Below, piece after piece: positions 11,640-24,599 of a DNA stretch of 64,000 nucleotides. A program made the position numbers and the translations under genes. Location of the stretch: positions 26,064,001 to 26,128,000 of the forward strand of contig NC_064826.1 of NCBI RefSeq assembly GCF_024166365.1. Reading direction: 5' to 3'. Numbering within the stretch: position 1 is the first letter of the stretch; every line of letters begins with the position of its first letter. This DNA comes from Elephas maximus indicus. Its lineage: Eukaryota > Chordata > Mammalia > Proboscidea > Elephantidae. Below the pieces are notes generated by a model, which worked only from the letters and a program-made list of their open reading frames with translations, searched no databases and was not told the origin of the DNA.

Positions 11640-11800
11640 TTTGCAGCTTACAAAGCAGTGTAATACAATTTTCCTAATCATAGCAATAGGCCTGTGAGAT
11701 GAGTAATGTTATCCTCATTTTATAGATTTCTGGCAACTGAGGCTTGAGAAAGGAAGTGAAAAATTCAAGGTCAGACAGCTAGAAGTTCAGAACCAACTTT
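11640..11800 (-). repeat. MIR SINE remnant
   Basis: Complement of MIR: CCTCATTTTATAGATTTCTG, then ACTGAGGCTTGAG and AAGGTCAGACAGCTAG, weakly matching the MIR core. Confidence 0.5.
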
Positions 11801-11896
11801 TTTCACTGTACAAAATCATTTCCTTCTTCCCGACATGGGTGTTAGTAAAAAACTAGATTTGTGAATGAAACTCAAAGAAAAGACAAATGATAACAG

Positions 11897-12095
11897 TGAG
11901 TTCAATTTACTGAGAACTGACACTGTGCAGCCTAGTGCTAAGCATTTTACATGTTTTATCTCATTTAGTGTATAATCCTATAAGGTGTGTATTATTACTC
12001 ATATTTTACTAGTACAGACTCAGGGAGGTTAGGTAACTAGCCCAGGGTCATAGAGCTAGAAAGTGGTAGAGCTAAAATTTGGACCCAGGCTTGTA
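11897..12095 (-). repeat. MIR SINE remnant
   Basis: Complement of MIR: TTTACTGAGAACTGACACTG, CATTTTACATGTTTTATCTC, GGTTAGGTAACTAGCCCAGG and TTTGGACCCAGG in the right order. Confidence 0.65.
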
Positions 12096-12329
12096 TCTTG
12101 GCTGGAAATTGAAGAGGTGCTAATTTTTATACATATTTATGTATTTTGTATGTGTTATATATATATTCACATGGTCTTATATGATTAAAATACATGGTTT
12201 ACTGGATGTCATTGATATAATTTCATGTTAGCATACAAGTATATAAACATCTCTTAGGATGTATATGCACAGAAATATACGCGTAATACATGCACGTACA
12301 TACATCAACACATGTACAGTGAACAACAT

Positions 12330-13345
12330 TTTGTTCTGGATTGTTTCCAGGCTTGGCTATTATGAACAGTGCTGCTAGGAGCATTTGCATGCAAGTCTTT
12401 GTGTGGTCATATTATTTCATTTCCCTTGGTAGAGCCCTAGGAATGGAATTGCTGATTGTATGATAAATTTATGTTTAACTTCTTAAGAAACTGCCAAACT
12501 GTTTTCCAAAAATGATAGCATTTGCCACAAATGGATGAGTGTTCCCATTTCTACGTATCCTGCTCATTCTTATTTGTCTCTTTTTTTTTTTTAAAATAGG
12601 TAAGAAGTGGTATCTCATTGTAGTTTTGATTTTCCTCATGACTAATGATGTTGAACATCATTTCATGCTTATTGGCCATCTGTACATTTTATTTGGTAAA
12701 ATGTTTATTCAAATTTTATGCCCATTTTTAAGTTGGATTAATAGTCTTCTTATTGATTTGCACAAGCCCTTTATATGTTGTAAACACAGTTCTTTATCAG
12801 GTATATAATTTGCAAGTATTTTCTCCCATTCTGTTGGCTTGTCTTTTGGTGTCTTTTGAAGAACAAAAGTTTCCATTTTTGATAATGTTCAATTTTTTCT
12901 TCTATTGCTTGTGCTTTTGGTGTCATATCTAAGAAATCTTTTCCTAATCTAAAGTCACAAAGATTTATTCCTGTGCTTTCTTCTAAGAGTTTTGCAATTT
13001 TAGCTTTTACCTTTAGGCCTATTATCCATTTAGACTTAATTTGTATGTGTGTGTGCACAGTAAGAGTCTAAATTCATCATTTTGCATGCATATATCTAAT
13101 TGTCTCATAGCCATTTATTGAACAAGATGATCCTGTCTGCTATGAAATTGCCTCAGCACCTTTGCTGCAAATGAATGGACCATAAATATATGGGCTTATT
13201 CTGTATCGTCAATTCTGTTCTGTTGATCTGTGTGTCTATCCTTACGCCAATACCTCAAAGTTCATGACTGTAGCTTTGTAATAAGTTTTGAAATCAGAAA
13301 GTATAAGTGCTCCAACTTTGTTCTTTTTCAAGATCATTTGAACTA
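12330..13345 (-). mobile_element. Old L1 LINE fragment (3' ORF2/UTR region)
   Basis: Reads as the complement of mammalian L1 3' sequence: TTGAACATCATTTCATGCTT, TTTTCTCCCATTCTGTTGGC, GCTTGTGCTTTTGGTGTCAT and CCAACTTTGTTCTTTTTCAA in the canonical order. Many substitutions; the short open frames within it are not host genes. Confidence 0.85.
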
Positions 13346-14837
13346 CTATTACGTTAACTTATTATGGTATTCTGTCTCCACAGATAACTATGACTCTTTT
13401 CAGTCATGGTAATGAGAGAGATGGCAATGAAATTATAAATGACAAGTTAATTGGGTTTCTAGGGCTTGTAACATAAACCTTTTGTAGCCCCAGTGGTGAC
13501 ACATCTTTTTTATTTGAAAATGGGTTTAATTTTTGGAAATTGCATCAATTTAGTGTAGCTAAATCTGATGAATGAGATGGGTTACTCAGCTGTATGATGA
13601 TATTTTGGGTACAAAGATGAAATACATAAATATATATATAGAAGAAAATACACATAAATGATAGCACAAATTCTTTCAACAGTTATTTATTGGGCATGTA
13701 TGATGTACTGACCACTGTGCAGGCTTCTGGATATATAATGATGTACAAGAAAATAGTAGAATTGTGTTTTACTCTTTTTTGTGTTTGTAAAATTTCTGTA
13801 ACATTTTTGTATTATTTCTATTTGACAATTTTTATGTGATAGTTTACTGAGCACCCTCTCTATATGCCAGATTCTAATTTAGGTGCTGAGATTAGAGCTG
13901 TAAACAAAACCAGCCAATTTCCTTCCTTCATGAAGCTTCCATTCTAGTTGTGAGAGATAGGCAATATATATACATTAAAAAGTAAATATAGAAAATACTA
14001 TCTAGGGAGAAGTTCTACGGAAAAGAAGGGAGCAAAAAGGGAGACTATAGGGGTACTTTTTAATGTAGTATTTTATGTAGGGAAGATGTCTCTAATAAGG
14101 TGACATTAGAACACAGACCTAGAAAACAAAAGGATTGATGCATGCAAATAATCACGTACTTTTAGAGTGACTATAAAATAATTGCTCAATATTCTTAGAA
14201 TCACAGATTCTCAGATTTCAAATACATTAATCCTCTAGTATCAATTCTGTAAGTGGCCATCCAGTGTTTATTTGAACACCTCCGATGAAAATAGTGTGTT
14301 CCCGATAGCTCATTCCATGGTTGGGTAGCTCAACTCATTAGACAATTCTTTCTATTGTATTGAAACAGACCTCTTGGGAAGGCAGTCCACATGTTTTAAT
14401 TTTCTCGTTAGAACAATCTAGAATAAATATAGTCTCAAGTGAGCTTTTTCTTCCAAATCTTGTGTGGCTCTTAAATGACTGAAAATAACTCCAGAAAAGG
14501 AGACATTAGAGTTTTTGCACTGTGCCAAACAAAAACAAAACCAAAAATGGCCTTCTAAGAACACTACCTCAAGAACAATGGTCATTTAGCTATTCTAGTA
14601 TAAAAAAATACTCATTAAAAATCACTCTTCTTACATTAGTAATCACACCTCATGGATCTTAGTTCACCAGAAACTTTAAATTTGTTTGGTAAACTTTTGC
14701 TGAATGATCTAAAATCACTACCTGACTCTAGCTAGATGCAAGTATGATGAATAATTTAGATTTCCTTGCAACCTTCTCTATATTGAGAAAAAAACTCAAT
14801 CTAAGCATTAGCATTTTCTTATTTATAGAATTTTTAA

Positions 14838-14950
14838 TTGGCCACATTGTGCTTGGCTCTGCCTTGTGGTGACCCTATGTATAACAGAACCAAACATTGC
14901 AGTCCTGTGCCGTCTTCATGATCACTGGTGTGTTTGAGTCCGTTAATAAT
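14838..14950 (-). mobile_element. RTE 3'-end fragment
   Basis: GTGGTGACCCTATGTATAAC and CAGTCCTGTGCCGTCTTCAT match the last about 110 bases of the BovB-like copies in this window. Only the 3' end is present. Confidence 0.7.
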
Positions 14951-15089
14951 GTCAGGAAATTGTTTATATTTCAAAACGTTATGTAGGCATTCCTATTTAT
15001 AACCATAAACCAGATAAAAATGAATGTATTAAATGAACATATTTAATAAAAACCTCATTTCTATTGGTCCTCTGCTTTATTCTACAACG

Positions 15090-15252
15090 AACTAAAAAGA
15101 AAAAAACAAATCCATTGCTGGCGAATCGATTCTGACTCTATAGGACAGTGTAGAACTGCCTCATAGGCTTTCCAAGGAGAGGCTGGTGGATTTGAACTGC
15201 CAACCTTTCTGTTAGCAGCCAAGCTCTTAACCACTGCACCACCACGGCTCCT
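15090..15252 (-). mobile_element. AfroSINE-type SINE, short subtype
   Basis: Minus-strand copy from AATCGATTCTGACTCTATAG through CATAGGCTTTCCAAGGAGAG to the head AAGCTCTTAACCACTGCACC. Confidence 0.85.
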
Positions 15253-15582
15253 ATTATATAATAGGCCCTTATCATTCACAGATTTAATATGCATAGTTTT
15301 AATGGTTTGACAGGGTCCTCAAAGGTCCAAGACTTACAGTGGCAATCATTTTATTGAGCTAAAATTTGTATCCTCAAGCTCAAGAATGTATCATGAAGCC
15401 ACATAGAAAATCTCTGTCTGGGTGTCTTACTGTCATATAAAACTCAACCTGCTCCAAACCAGAGTCTTGATTTCTCTTTTTCTGCCTTCCCACTTCAATC
15501 TCTGTACCCAGGCTTCCACATTTCCACAATTGGTCTCCTCTTCCACCCATTTGCTGGAGCCTTATGTTTCCCTTGCTTCCAG

Positions 15583-15722
15583 CTGCTAACTAAAAGGCCA
15601 GCAGTTCAAATCCACCAGCTGCTCCTTGGAAACCCTATGAGGCAGTTCCACTCTGTCGTATAGGGTCACTATGAGTCGGAATCGACTTGAGGGCAACAGC
15701 AACAGGTTTTGTTTTGTTTTTT
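15583..15722 (+). mobile_element. AfroSINE-type SINE lacking its head
   Basis: Plus-strand copy starting at GCTAACTAAAAGGCCAGCAG; the A-box part is missing. Ends GGTTTTGTTTTGTTTTTT. Confidence 0.8.
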
Positions 15723-16225
15723 CTCTCACCTCCATGGCCATATCCGTGGTCACAAGTCCTGGGCTCCTATATTCTTTAACTATTGAATTCCTACTTCATT
15801 TCTGACTATACTCCTTGTCTCAACTGTAGTCTTAAGTTGCTATCCTCATTTTCTTGGATGACTTTAACAGTCAACTGGTTATCTCCATAATGTATCTTTC
15901 TTTGACTCTTGTCCCTTTTCTACTATATAGCCATAGTAACTTTTAAGAACACAACTTTCTTCAGGTCATCCTCTGCCTACAAGCCTCAAATAGCTTCCAC
16001 TGCCTTGTAGATGGAAACTTTAACCTCGCACTCTGGTCTCTCCAGGGACAGGCCCTGGTTACCTCTCAAGCTTCAACTTGGCTCACTTCCCCCAATTCTC
16101 ATATTTGAGCCACACTGGGCTTCTGAACTCTCCACACTTGTTTTATCCCTAAGCCATTGCACATGCTCCTTTGCCTAGAAAGCCTTTGTCTCTTCTACCT
16201 CCTCAGGTTTGAGTAACACTTCCTT

Positions 16226-16388
16226 GAGCCCTGGTGGCACAGTGGTTAAGAGCTTGGCTGCTAACCAAAAGGTCGGCAGTTTGAATCCACCAGCTGCTCC
16301 TTGGAAACCCTATGGGGCAGCTCTCCCCTGTCTTGTAGGGTCCCTGTGAGTCAGAATCAACTCAAAGGCAACTGGGTTGTTTTCCTTG
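16226..16388 (+). mobile_element. AfroSINE-type SINE, near full length
   Basis: Starts AGCCCTGGTGGCACAGTGGT, close to consensus, with A-box and B-box visible and the body GGAAACCCTATGGGGCAGC. Confidence 0.88.
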
Positions 16389-16489
16389 GGAAGGCCTTCA
16401 TGATGTCCAAGACCAGGTTAGGTCTTCCAATTTCCCACAAAACTCTCTTCTATAAAAGTATCACCCTTGAGATTGTTTCATATTGATCT

Positions 16490-16570
16490 TCACAGGAAGG
16501 CTGTTATCTCCAAGAGAAGGGGCCATGTCTACCACCTTCACCATCCTGAAGGCCTAGCATACTTATTAGG
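16490..16570 (+). repeat. L2 LINE 3' end, interrupted by LTR
   Basis: CCAAGAGAAGGGGCCATGTC and CCTAGCATACTTATTAGG resemble the L2 3' end. The match resumes at 17085 (CTAGGTGTTCAGGAAATG) after the LTR. Confidence 0.5.
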
Positions 16571-17084
16571 TATCTTAGTCATCTAGTGCTGCTATAACAG
16601 AAATACCACAAGTGGATGGTTTTAACAAAGAGAAATTAATTTCATCACAGTTTTTTTAAAGTAGACTAGAAGTCCAAATTTAGGGCATCAGCTCCAGGGG
16701 AAGACTTTCTCTCTCTGTTGACTCTGGAGGAAGGTCCTTCTCATCAAACTTACCCTAGACTAGGAGCTTGTCCTTGCAGGAACCCAAGGTCCAAAGGACG
16801 TGGTTTGCTCCCAGCATTACTTTCTTGGTAGTACGAGGTCTCCCTCTCTGCTCACTTCCCTTTCCTTTTATCTCTTGTAAAATAAAAAGTGGTGCAGGCC
16901 ACACACCAAGGAAACTCCCTTTACATTGTATCAGGGATGTGACCTTAGTAAGGTGTTACATCCCGCCCTAATCCTCTTTAATATAAAATTACAAGCACAA
17001 AATGGAGGACAACTACACAATACTGGGAATCCTGCCTAACAAAGTTGACACAGACTTTTGGGGGATACAATTCAATACATGACA
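16571..17084 (-). mobile_element. ERVL-MaLR-type solo LTR
   Basis: Same LTR family: TATCTTAGTCATCTAGTGCT to GGGGGATACAATTCAATACA. Flanked by TTAGG (16566-16570) and CTAGG (17085-17089), a probable 5-bp target duplication with one change. No internal genes. Confidence 0.85.
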
Positions 17085-18254
17085 CTAGGTGTTCAGGAAA
17101 TGTGCTTTAAAAAAATAAGCAAAGGAGTTGGAGAATAAGTAGGGATGGGTCCAGGTCTCATGGGACCTGAAGATTATATACAATGTTGGGGACCTCTTTA
17201 AGAAAAAGAATACAAAATCATAAATACAAAATTAGCTATGAAAGTGAGAATGTATTTAAAATAATATTAAAAATCATGACAGGTTACTGGGTCCTAGTGA
17301 CTTGTGTTCCTTTCTTCTGAGATCTCTTAGGCAGTTCACCAGAAATGCGTACAGAGATATGCTACCTAATTGTAATGTGGCTTCTCCTTCCCACTTGGAA
17401 CACTCACAGTCCTGGAAGCCCTCAGCACTCGCAGGTACCCAGAGGCTCTGCTTCAGGAGCTCCATGATCCATCTGCCTCTGTGTGTAGCCCCCAAGCCAA
17501 TGAATGAGCCCAGTTGGCTGCTAAGGTGACGTTTTTGTTCATTTCATGGATGGTGTCTTTATTTAAATTGTCCTCAGTTTGCTGATGAGGAAATGTGGAA
17601 ATCATCTGTCATTGTGTTATTTGCAAATCTGGGAAACTGGAAATTCTCTGAATTTATTTTCACAAATATCAAGAGTCTATTTACTGTTAACAAGCTATTC
17701 CTAACATCCACCCTCTCAACCCCTGGCTTTTGGCCTGTTTGGGTTTTTTAAAGTCTCGTCTAATCTCTTTCACTGTAGAAGTGGGAGGTTGCTTCCTGAA
17801 ATAGACCTAACACGCTTCCCATTTACATGGGAGAGTTTGAGCTTTCAACATTTCCATCAAACGTTCATAATAAGGTTGAACAAAGGCAATGGCCCCTAAG
17901 GAAGTTAAGCTTCCGACTTTGCTCGGTCTGTCTGCTGAGAGCTCAGCTGGAGAGAGGCTCCCGGGGTAGGGGGAATGTCAGGCAAAGGTCAGGCTCTGTA
18001 CAGACAACAACCAAACAGGCCACAGGGATCAGATGAGAACTGGCAATACCCTTATCAAGTCTTCACTCTCAAACATGGCAGCCAAGAAAATCTCCTAGTT
18101 ATGTCAGCTGGTGGTAGTGAGCATGAGTCAAATTTAAAATTATTAGAGCTATTTATGATAATAATATCTTGCAATTGTATAACATTTAGTAGTTTGAAAA
18201 ATGCTTTTTGCATGCCAGGCAGTGTAACATAGTAATATGATCTTTATTAAATAA

Positions 18255-18395
18255 TTATGTAGAGCTACCACGTACTGTATGCCAGGCAACACTTGATGAG
18301 ATACTCTTATTTTCATTTTACAAATGCTGAGAATGGGTTCTGACATTCTTAGAGGTTAAAAAACCTCTTTAAGTATCCCCAGTTAGTAACTGATG
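18255..18395 (-). repeat. MIR-like remnant
   Basis: CGTACTGTATGCCAGGCAAC followed by TTTTCATTTTACAAATGCTG and AGAGGTTAAAAAACC resembles MIR on the complement; weak. Confidence 0.45.
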
Positions 18396-19144
18396 ATATA
18401 GTTGTGTTCTGTAAATCAGCTGCCTCTCGTTTTGAGGCTTTCTAGTTTGTCACTTCAAAATGAATCAAAAGGATGGGATGAAAGAGACTTGTAATAGAGT
18501 ATCTAGTACTTTTTTTCCTTGTGTGTAGTAGGTTCAACTTACTGTTTGTTGATCTATTTTGGACGTGTAAAAATGAGCCTGATACAAGCAAATGGACATA
18601 TAAGCTGATAATGTTAAAACTCTAAAAACAAAAAATATCAGAAACAATAAAATAATCAGAAAATAAAAATCAGAAGTGAAGAGGGGATAGCTGAATTTCA
18701 TCAATCAGGTCTTCCTTCTTGTAGCAGATCTTGAGAAGGAATTCTGCTTAGCATGGAATTCCACCAAACAGGTCTGATGTACATCTTCGCATGTTCCAAT
18801 GAAGAAAATTTTGGTATGGGCTAGAGGGTTTGAAGCTTTTATTCGTTTTAGCAACCAGGTTAGTTGCAACCCCGAGTGCTGATAGTATGGTTTTGGACAC
18901 ATTTGTTTTTTATTATTGGAAAGAATGATGTCAAAGGTGAGCGCCTAAGACATGAATCTTTTTCTTGAGTTGGCCCCCTCCTCAGGTTCCTGAGAACCAT
19001 CACTTTAGAAGACTCAAAGACCTGCAAGGAAGTAGTATCTAAAAGGGCAGACGAGCTGAGAGCCCACTGTAGAAGAGGGGTTAGAAAGTAAATTTAGTAT
19101 CGAAGTACAGGTATATGGGGCCTCAATGTGCCCAATTATGTTAC

Positions 19145-19315
19145 CAAAAAACCAAACCAAACCCATTACTGTCAAGTTGATTTCCAACTCACAGTGACCC
19201 TAGAGGACAGAGTAAAACTGCCCCATAGAGTCTCCAAGGAGCACCTGGTGGATTTGAACTGCTGACCTTTTGGTTAGCAGCCATAGCACTTAACCACTAT
19301 GCCACCAGAGTTTGC
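19145..19315 (-). mobile_element. AfroSINE-type SINE, short subtype
   Basis: Minus-strand copy from AAAAAACCAAACCAAACCC to CACTTAACCACTATGCCACC, nearly full length. Confidence 0.87.
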
Positions 19316-20039
19316 AATAACGGTACAGGTAATACTTAAAAATTAGTATCTGGATACTGAACTTTTTCATTTGCTATTTTATCATGAAAATCAAAGGCAC
19401 TGTCATTTCACACAGCCTCACAGTTTCTCCCTGCCTTTTACTTCTTTGGTTCCCTTGTGTTCTTGAGATGTTTGGTCTTTAGATTTGCCTTCCCTGATTT
19501 TCATGCTGGCATGCGGTTCAGCATGCCATCCCCCATACCTCCTGTTCTCCTTTCTCCTGTACCCCCAAGGAATCAAAGCTAGTTGCCGAGCATGTTACAA
19601 AAGACCCATCCCACTGGTAACATTATCCCTTGCCAGTTCATACCCTTAACAGGACAGGAAACCTTTATTTTTTAGCTTTCCAATCTATGTTTTTGTACGA
19701 TTGTTTTTTATTAAAAAAATAATCCAAACAGGTGAGGAAGTCGAGTCATATCACAACCACCATGAAATGTCGGAGACTGGCAGAGCAGGCTGCGTTTGCC
19801 TGGGTTGAGGGCCAGGAAGATCAGTGAAAGCGGCAAACGTTGTGCTGCCCTTGAAAGCTGTCTCATCACCTGCTTCTAATGGTCTTATCAGCAGAGCAAA
19901 ACTCATAAATCATGTGTTGCGAGGACAAGAACCGAGTGCCTTCCAGAGCTTTCCTCGGAGCCAGATGATTCCGTTGTTTAGCTCAGCCACCGCAGCAAGG
20001 TCGTAAACACAGCACCACGTGTTCCTCTTCTTTTTTAAG

Positions 20040-20482
20040 TGATTTGTGGAGGCTTGATTTGCATAGCATAAAATTCACCCATCTTAAGTGTAAAACTGAA
20101 TGCTTTTTAAATAAATTTACAGAGTTGTACAACCATCACCACCCTCCAATTCTAGAACATTCTATCATCCCAAAACTATCCCTGTGTTCATTTGCAGTCA
20201 TCCCCTGTTCCCACCCCAGGCAACCATGAATCTGTTTTCTGTCTCTATATAGTTGCCATTTTGGGACAATTTACATAAATGGAATCATAATACGTGGTCT
20301 CTTGTGTCTGGCTTCTTTCACTCAACATAATACTTTTGAGGTTCATCCATGTCGTAGCATGTTGACAAATAATATTACATTGTATGTATGGGCCACATTT
20401 TGTTAATCCATTCACCAGTAGATGGATGTTTGGTTGTTTCCATTTTTTGCTACTATGAATAACGCCCTCCTGTTCTTGGTGA
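20040..20482 (-). mobile_element. Old L1 LINE 3' fragment
   Basis: Complement of a mammalian L1 3' region: GCATAAAATTCACCCATCTT, GAGTTGTACAACCATCACCA, AATGGAATCATAATACGTGG, CTTCTTTCACTCAACATAAT and TTCATCCATGTCGTAGCATG in canonical order. Confidence 0.82.
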
Positions 20483-20652
20483 GGAGCCCTGTTGGCATAG
20501 TGGTTAAGTGCTATGGCTGCTAACCAAAAGGTTGGCAGTTTGAATTCAGCAGCTGCTCCTTGGAAACCCTTTGGGACACTTCAACTCTGTCCTATACAGT
20601 TTCTGTGAGTCAGAATAGACTCCATGGTAACAGATTTGTTTTTTCTTTGGTT
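20483..20652 (+). mobile_element. AfroSINE-type SINE abutting L1 remnant
   Basis: GGAGCCCTGTTGGCATAGTG to AACAGATTTGTTTTTTC; begins where the old L1 match stops, so it probably inserted there. Confidence 0.85.
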
Positions 20653-20671
20653 TATCCTTGATGAGCAAAAA

Positions 20672-20900
20672 ATGGGCAGGATGGAAAGAGCTTGGAATTT
20701 GGAGTCTGGAGTCCGAGTTTGAGTCCCAGCTCTGCCATTTATTACCTTAGGTAATTAACTGTAGAATTGGTCTCCTTACCTATAGAGGTAGTTAACTTCC
20801 TCCCTGTAGTTCTAAGAACCAAGTGAAAAGATGTGTGTGGAATGCTTTGTGAACTGTAAAGCACAGGACAAGTGAAAGGCATTGCTATTGAAGTAGTCTT
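20672..20900 (+). repeat. MIR SINE remnant
   Basis: Sense MIR signals: AATTTGGAGTCTGGAGTCCG, GAGTCCCAGCTCTGCCATTT, ACCTTAGGTAATTAACTG and GTGAAAAGATGTGTGTGGAA. Confidence 0.6.
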
Positions 20901-22437
20901 TCTAGGACGTAATAAAATGTACTAGTTGCTTCTTAAGATTCTTTCTACATTCATAGAACAAATGATTAATCCTCTGATCTGTATGAAATATTTATCCTTT
21001 TCCTTCTGCGGACTTGGAGTTCTTACCAAATCCTGTTGTCTAGGACAGGTTTTAATATCACTCCACCTCTCTTAAATTTATTTGCGTTTTTAAAGCTTAT
21101 TTTTGATTGTCAGATAAAAAGCTTTATTTCCTGCTGAGGAAAGGGTGTTCAGGTACCCTAGAATCACTGTAGAAATCTGACTCAGTATAATTCAAATTTA
21201 GACTCAATTTGATCTCATGGCTACCTCAGGTGATTATGAAGGGCAGGTCTCCAGTGAGAGGACGGGGGGTAAAGTTGAGCCCAGGTTGAGGGGCTTCCAG
21301 TGAGTCAAAGCCTAAGCAAATCTTAGCATCCTTTAGTCAAAGGCAGTAAATTTGTGCCTTCATTGAAACAATATTAAAGCAATTGTGATAGCTAAATCTT
21401 TAGGGGTATTCAGGCATTCAGGAACATGGACTCTTGACTACAACATGTCATGCACAATTATTTGACTTCCATGAAGCATAACAAATAGCTTCTTTGAGAA
21501 GCCAATGGGGACTTGCTTCTACAAAAAGAAACAGATAGTGGTATCTCACACCCCTCAATCCAAAGGTAAGTATCACATTTAGCACTCTTCACAGCTTCTA
21601 CCTTATCCAACACCGTGGGCTGCTTCCAAGAAGTTTTATCTTAAATCTCATTGGGAGAGCCTAGGATGGAAGACTTCCAGGGCAAGAGAAATGGTTGTTC
21701 CCAGTTTACTGGAATCTGAAGCACAGAATGTGAATACCCGATAAGTGTCTCTGGTGGGGTCACTGGCCAGTCCAGCACTAGGTCTCAGGAGCTCCCAGTG
21801 CCCAAAATCAAATTACTATATCGACTCCTTCTGAAAACAGCAAATCCCCAGACATCTCCAGGACTCCCCAAGGTTGCATAACACAGGCCACTGAGGGCAA
21901 GTAAATCTACTCCTTCTATTACACCTTCTCCCCTGAGAAGCCCTTTCTTCCCTTGTCAGCAGTCGATGATCAGCCCACTAGTAAGCAAAAGCTTGGGATA
22001 ATTCTCTGCTAAGTTTTCATTCTGTGAATATTCTCAAACTACTTATAGGTGATAGTGAGATCCCGTCTACATCCCTAGCAATAGTTTTAATGTTTTCAGA
22101 GCTAAACATGGCAATCTGCACATCTGTACCGCAAGACTAAGGTTCTTGAATTTTGCAACTCCAGCAGTACCCCTGCCATTATCTACTAGTAATAATACTG
22201 ACAGCTCAGGATTCACATGCCCTTGCTCTCTGTTAGACATAGTGCACTATATACTTACATCTTGTTCAGGATCAAATAGCTAATTGGCAGGGCCAGATTC
22301 AAAATCAGGTCTGTTTGACTACAAAGCATATGTCTTTACATACTGCATTACATATGGCACTGCAATAACATGTCATACTACAAGTAAGTATGTATGTGTA
22401 TATGTTATATTGTATATAAGCCATGCACATGTACTGG

Positions 22438-22640
22438 TAAGGAGCCCTGGTGGTGTAGTGGTTAAGTGCTTGGCTGCTAACCCAGAGGGCGATGATTTGA
22501 ACCCACGAGCTACTCTGCAGGAGAAAGATGTGGCAATCTGTTTCCATAAAGATTACAGCCTTGGAAATTCTATGGAAATCCTACTCAGTCCTATAGGGGC
22601 TTGATGAGTTAGGATCAACTTGAGGACACACAACAACACA
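22438..22640 (+). mobile_element. AfroSINE-type SINE, long subtype, AAC tail
   Basis: GGAGCCCTGGTGGTGTAGTG, GGAGAAAGATGTGGCAATCT and CATAAAGATTACAGCC; ends in ACACAACAACAC. Confidence 0.85.
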
Positions 22641-23355
22641 TTTAGTTGTAGTATGTAAGTATGTATCTATGTATGAAATGTTTCATTTTTTTTTATATAA
22701 ATACCTTGAAGCAACTTCAAATTTTTATGTCCTAAATAATTTCTGAATTGGAAAGTGACTACATACATAAGAGTAATTTGACTTGAAACCAAAACTTGGG
22801 TAGGAATTTCCGGTTAAATGTCAAAGACAAGATAAAGGCTTAAGTGTGTTCTCTGTGTCCTGTAAGACTCCATCTTGTTTGAAGTTTCCATGCTGTCTGA
22901 CCCCTATGTACTGATTTTTCAAAAGCCTGCCTCAAAGGGGTGTTCCTTACAAATATTTGCTGCACAGCATTTACACAATCATTTTCACACCTGCACTGTC
23001 ATCCTGTTACCTGAAATCATGCCCTAGGATTAAAACGATCAAACCATATTCTTCCACAGCCCCTTGGTTTCAACATGCTTATGGAACTTAGTTTTAGCCA
23101 GAAATAGAGATACTATTTAATGATCACTTACCAAAAATCATAACAAAACTAAGCAAAACACAACCGAGTAAGAGTTCAGATCTGCTTCTTTCCACACAGA
23201 CTCTAAGTATGATACAACACAAAATCCACAGTGACCCGAACAGCTGCGGACAGCTTGGCACCATGGGAAGGTCACATCCAAACTTGATCACGTCAATTCC
23301 ATAACGGGTAAACAATCACCAGTGTAGAATGTCTGGCTTCTCCTAAGGCTCATTA

Positions 23356-23550
23356 GAGGAGACCTGGTGGCTCAAGAGTTAAGTGCTCTGCTGCTAACCG
23401 AAAGGCTAGCAGTTTGAATCCACAGGAGAAGGATGTGGTGATCTGCTCTCATAGAGATTACAGCCTAGAAAACCCTACAGGGCAGTCCTACTCTGTCACA
23501 AGGGGTCGCTATGAGTCGAAAATTGACTCGATAGCACACAGCAACAAAGG
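23356..23550 (+). mobile_element. AfroSINE-type SINE, long subtype
   Basis: GGAGACCTGGTGGCTCAAGA, then a deleted stretch around the B-box, GAAGGATGTGGTGATCTGCT, and GTCGCTATGAGTCGAAAATT. Confidence 0.83.
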
Positions 23551-23893
23551 CTCCCAGAAGAAGCAGCTGTTGCCTGCTCCTGGATAAAGTGTCATACTCT
23601 AGGGGAAACAGAATCCTCATTATATAAAAATTGCCTCCCCTTACCATCCATCACACTTAAAACAAAAGGACAGAAATACCCACTTTTATAAAAGTCCAAA
23701 CACAGTAACAGAAAGTTCAAATCTGTTTTGGATACAGCAATGGCATCAGTTTTGTAGGATGCATTTTTCTCCTGGTTCACAAATACCAAAGGAGCCACTT
23801 TCAAAATCTATAGCATGTTTATTTCATATCTGCAGCATCTTAAATGTGTTTCCACAAAAATATATTGAGGAAAATGTCACAACTTTAGTGTAT

Positions 23894-24113
23894 TGTTGTT
23901 GTTGTTAGGTGCCATTGAGTCGGTTCCAACTTACAGTGACCTTCTGTACAACAGAACAAACACTGCCTGGGCCTGTGCCGTCCTCGCCATCGTTATGGCT
24001 GAGCCCATCATTGCAGCCACTGTGTCAATCCATCTTGTTAAGGGTCTTCCTCTTTATCGATGACGCTCTACTCTACCAAGCATGATGTCCTTCTCCAGGG
24101 ACTGGTCCCTCCT
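23894..24113 (-). mobile_element. RTE 3'-end fragment
   Basis: Begins with a TTGTTGTTGTTGTTAGGTGC tail and runs through TCTGTACAACAGAACAAACA to CCTTCTCCAGGGACTGGTCC, matching the 3' end of the other BovB-like copies. An ATC trinucleotide run (24161-24176) lies just beyond. Confidence 0.8.
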
Positions 24114-24599
24114 ATACTAGAGTCTATTAAGTATCTGAGGTATCACATATCAGACCTACATCATCATCATCATTTATTTATTTGTAGCAATATTTCTAGG
24201 AAACAATGCATGTTAACACAAGTAGGAAAGCAACAGAGACATCATGAAATATTATACATAAAAAATCACAGTTCAACTTAAATACATTCCAGTTTAATTT
24301 CTGTAAAAATATATCCTCCAGGGAATACGAGAGGTTAAAAATCATAGTCCTGATTTTAGTTATTTTTTAATGCTTATTTGTCTTTAAAAGAGAAAATTTA
24401 CAATTTGAAAAATTTACAAACCAGTAAGGTATTACTATTGAAAGAATGAGTAACTCTTATGATAAAATAAATACAGTACCACATGATTAAAAATCTAAAA
24501 AACTACATTATTACAATTACATAACCAATTCAGAGATTATAAAACTATCATTTTACCATGAGATCACTGATAGTTTTGGGTGGGTCTTATATAACATTT

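Noticed and set aside
12539..13058. Two short open frames suggesting a gene
   Set aside because: They lie in an old L1 fragment in canonical L1 order.
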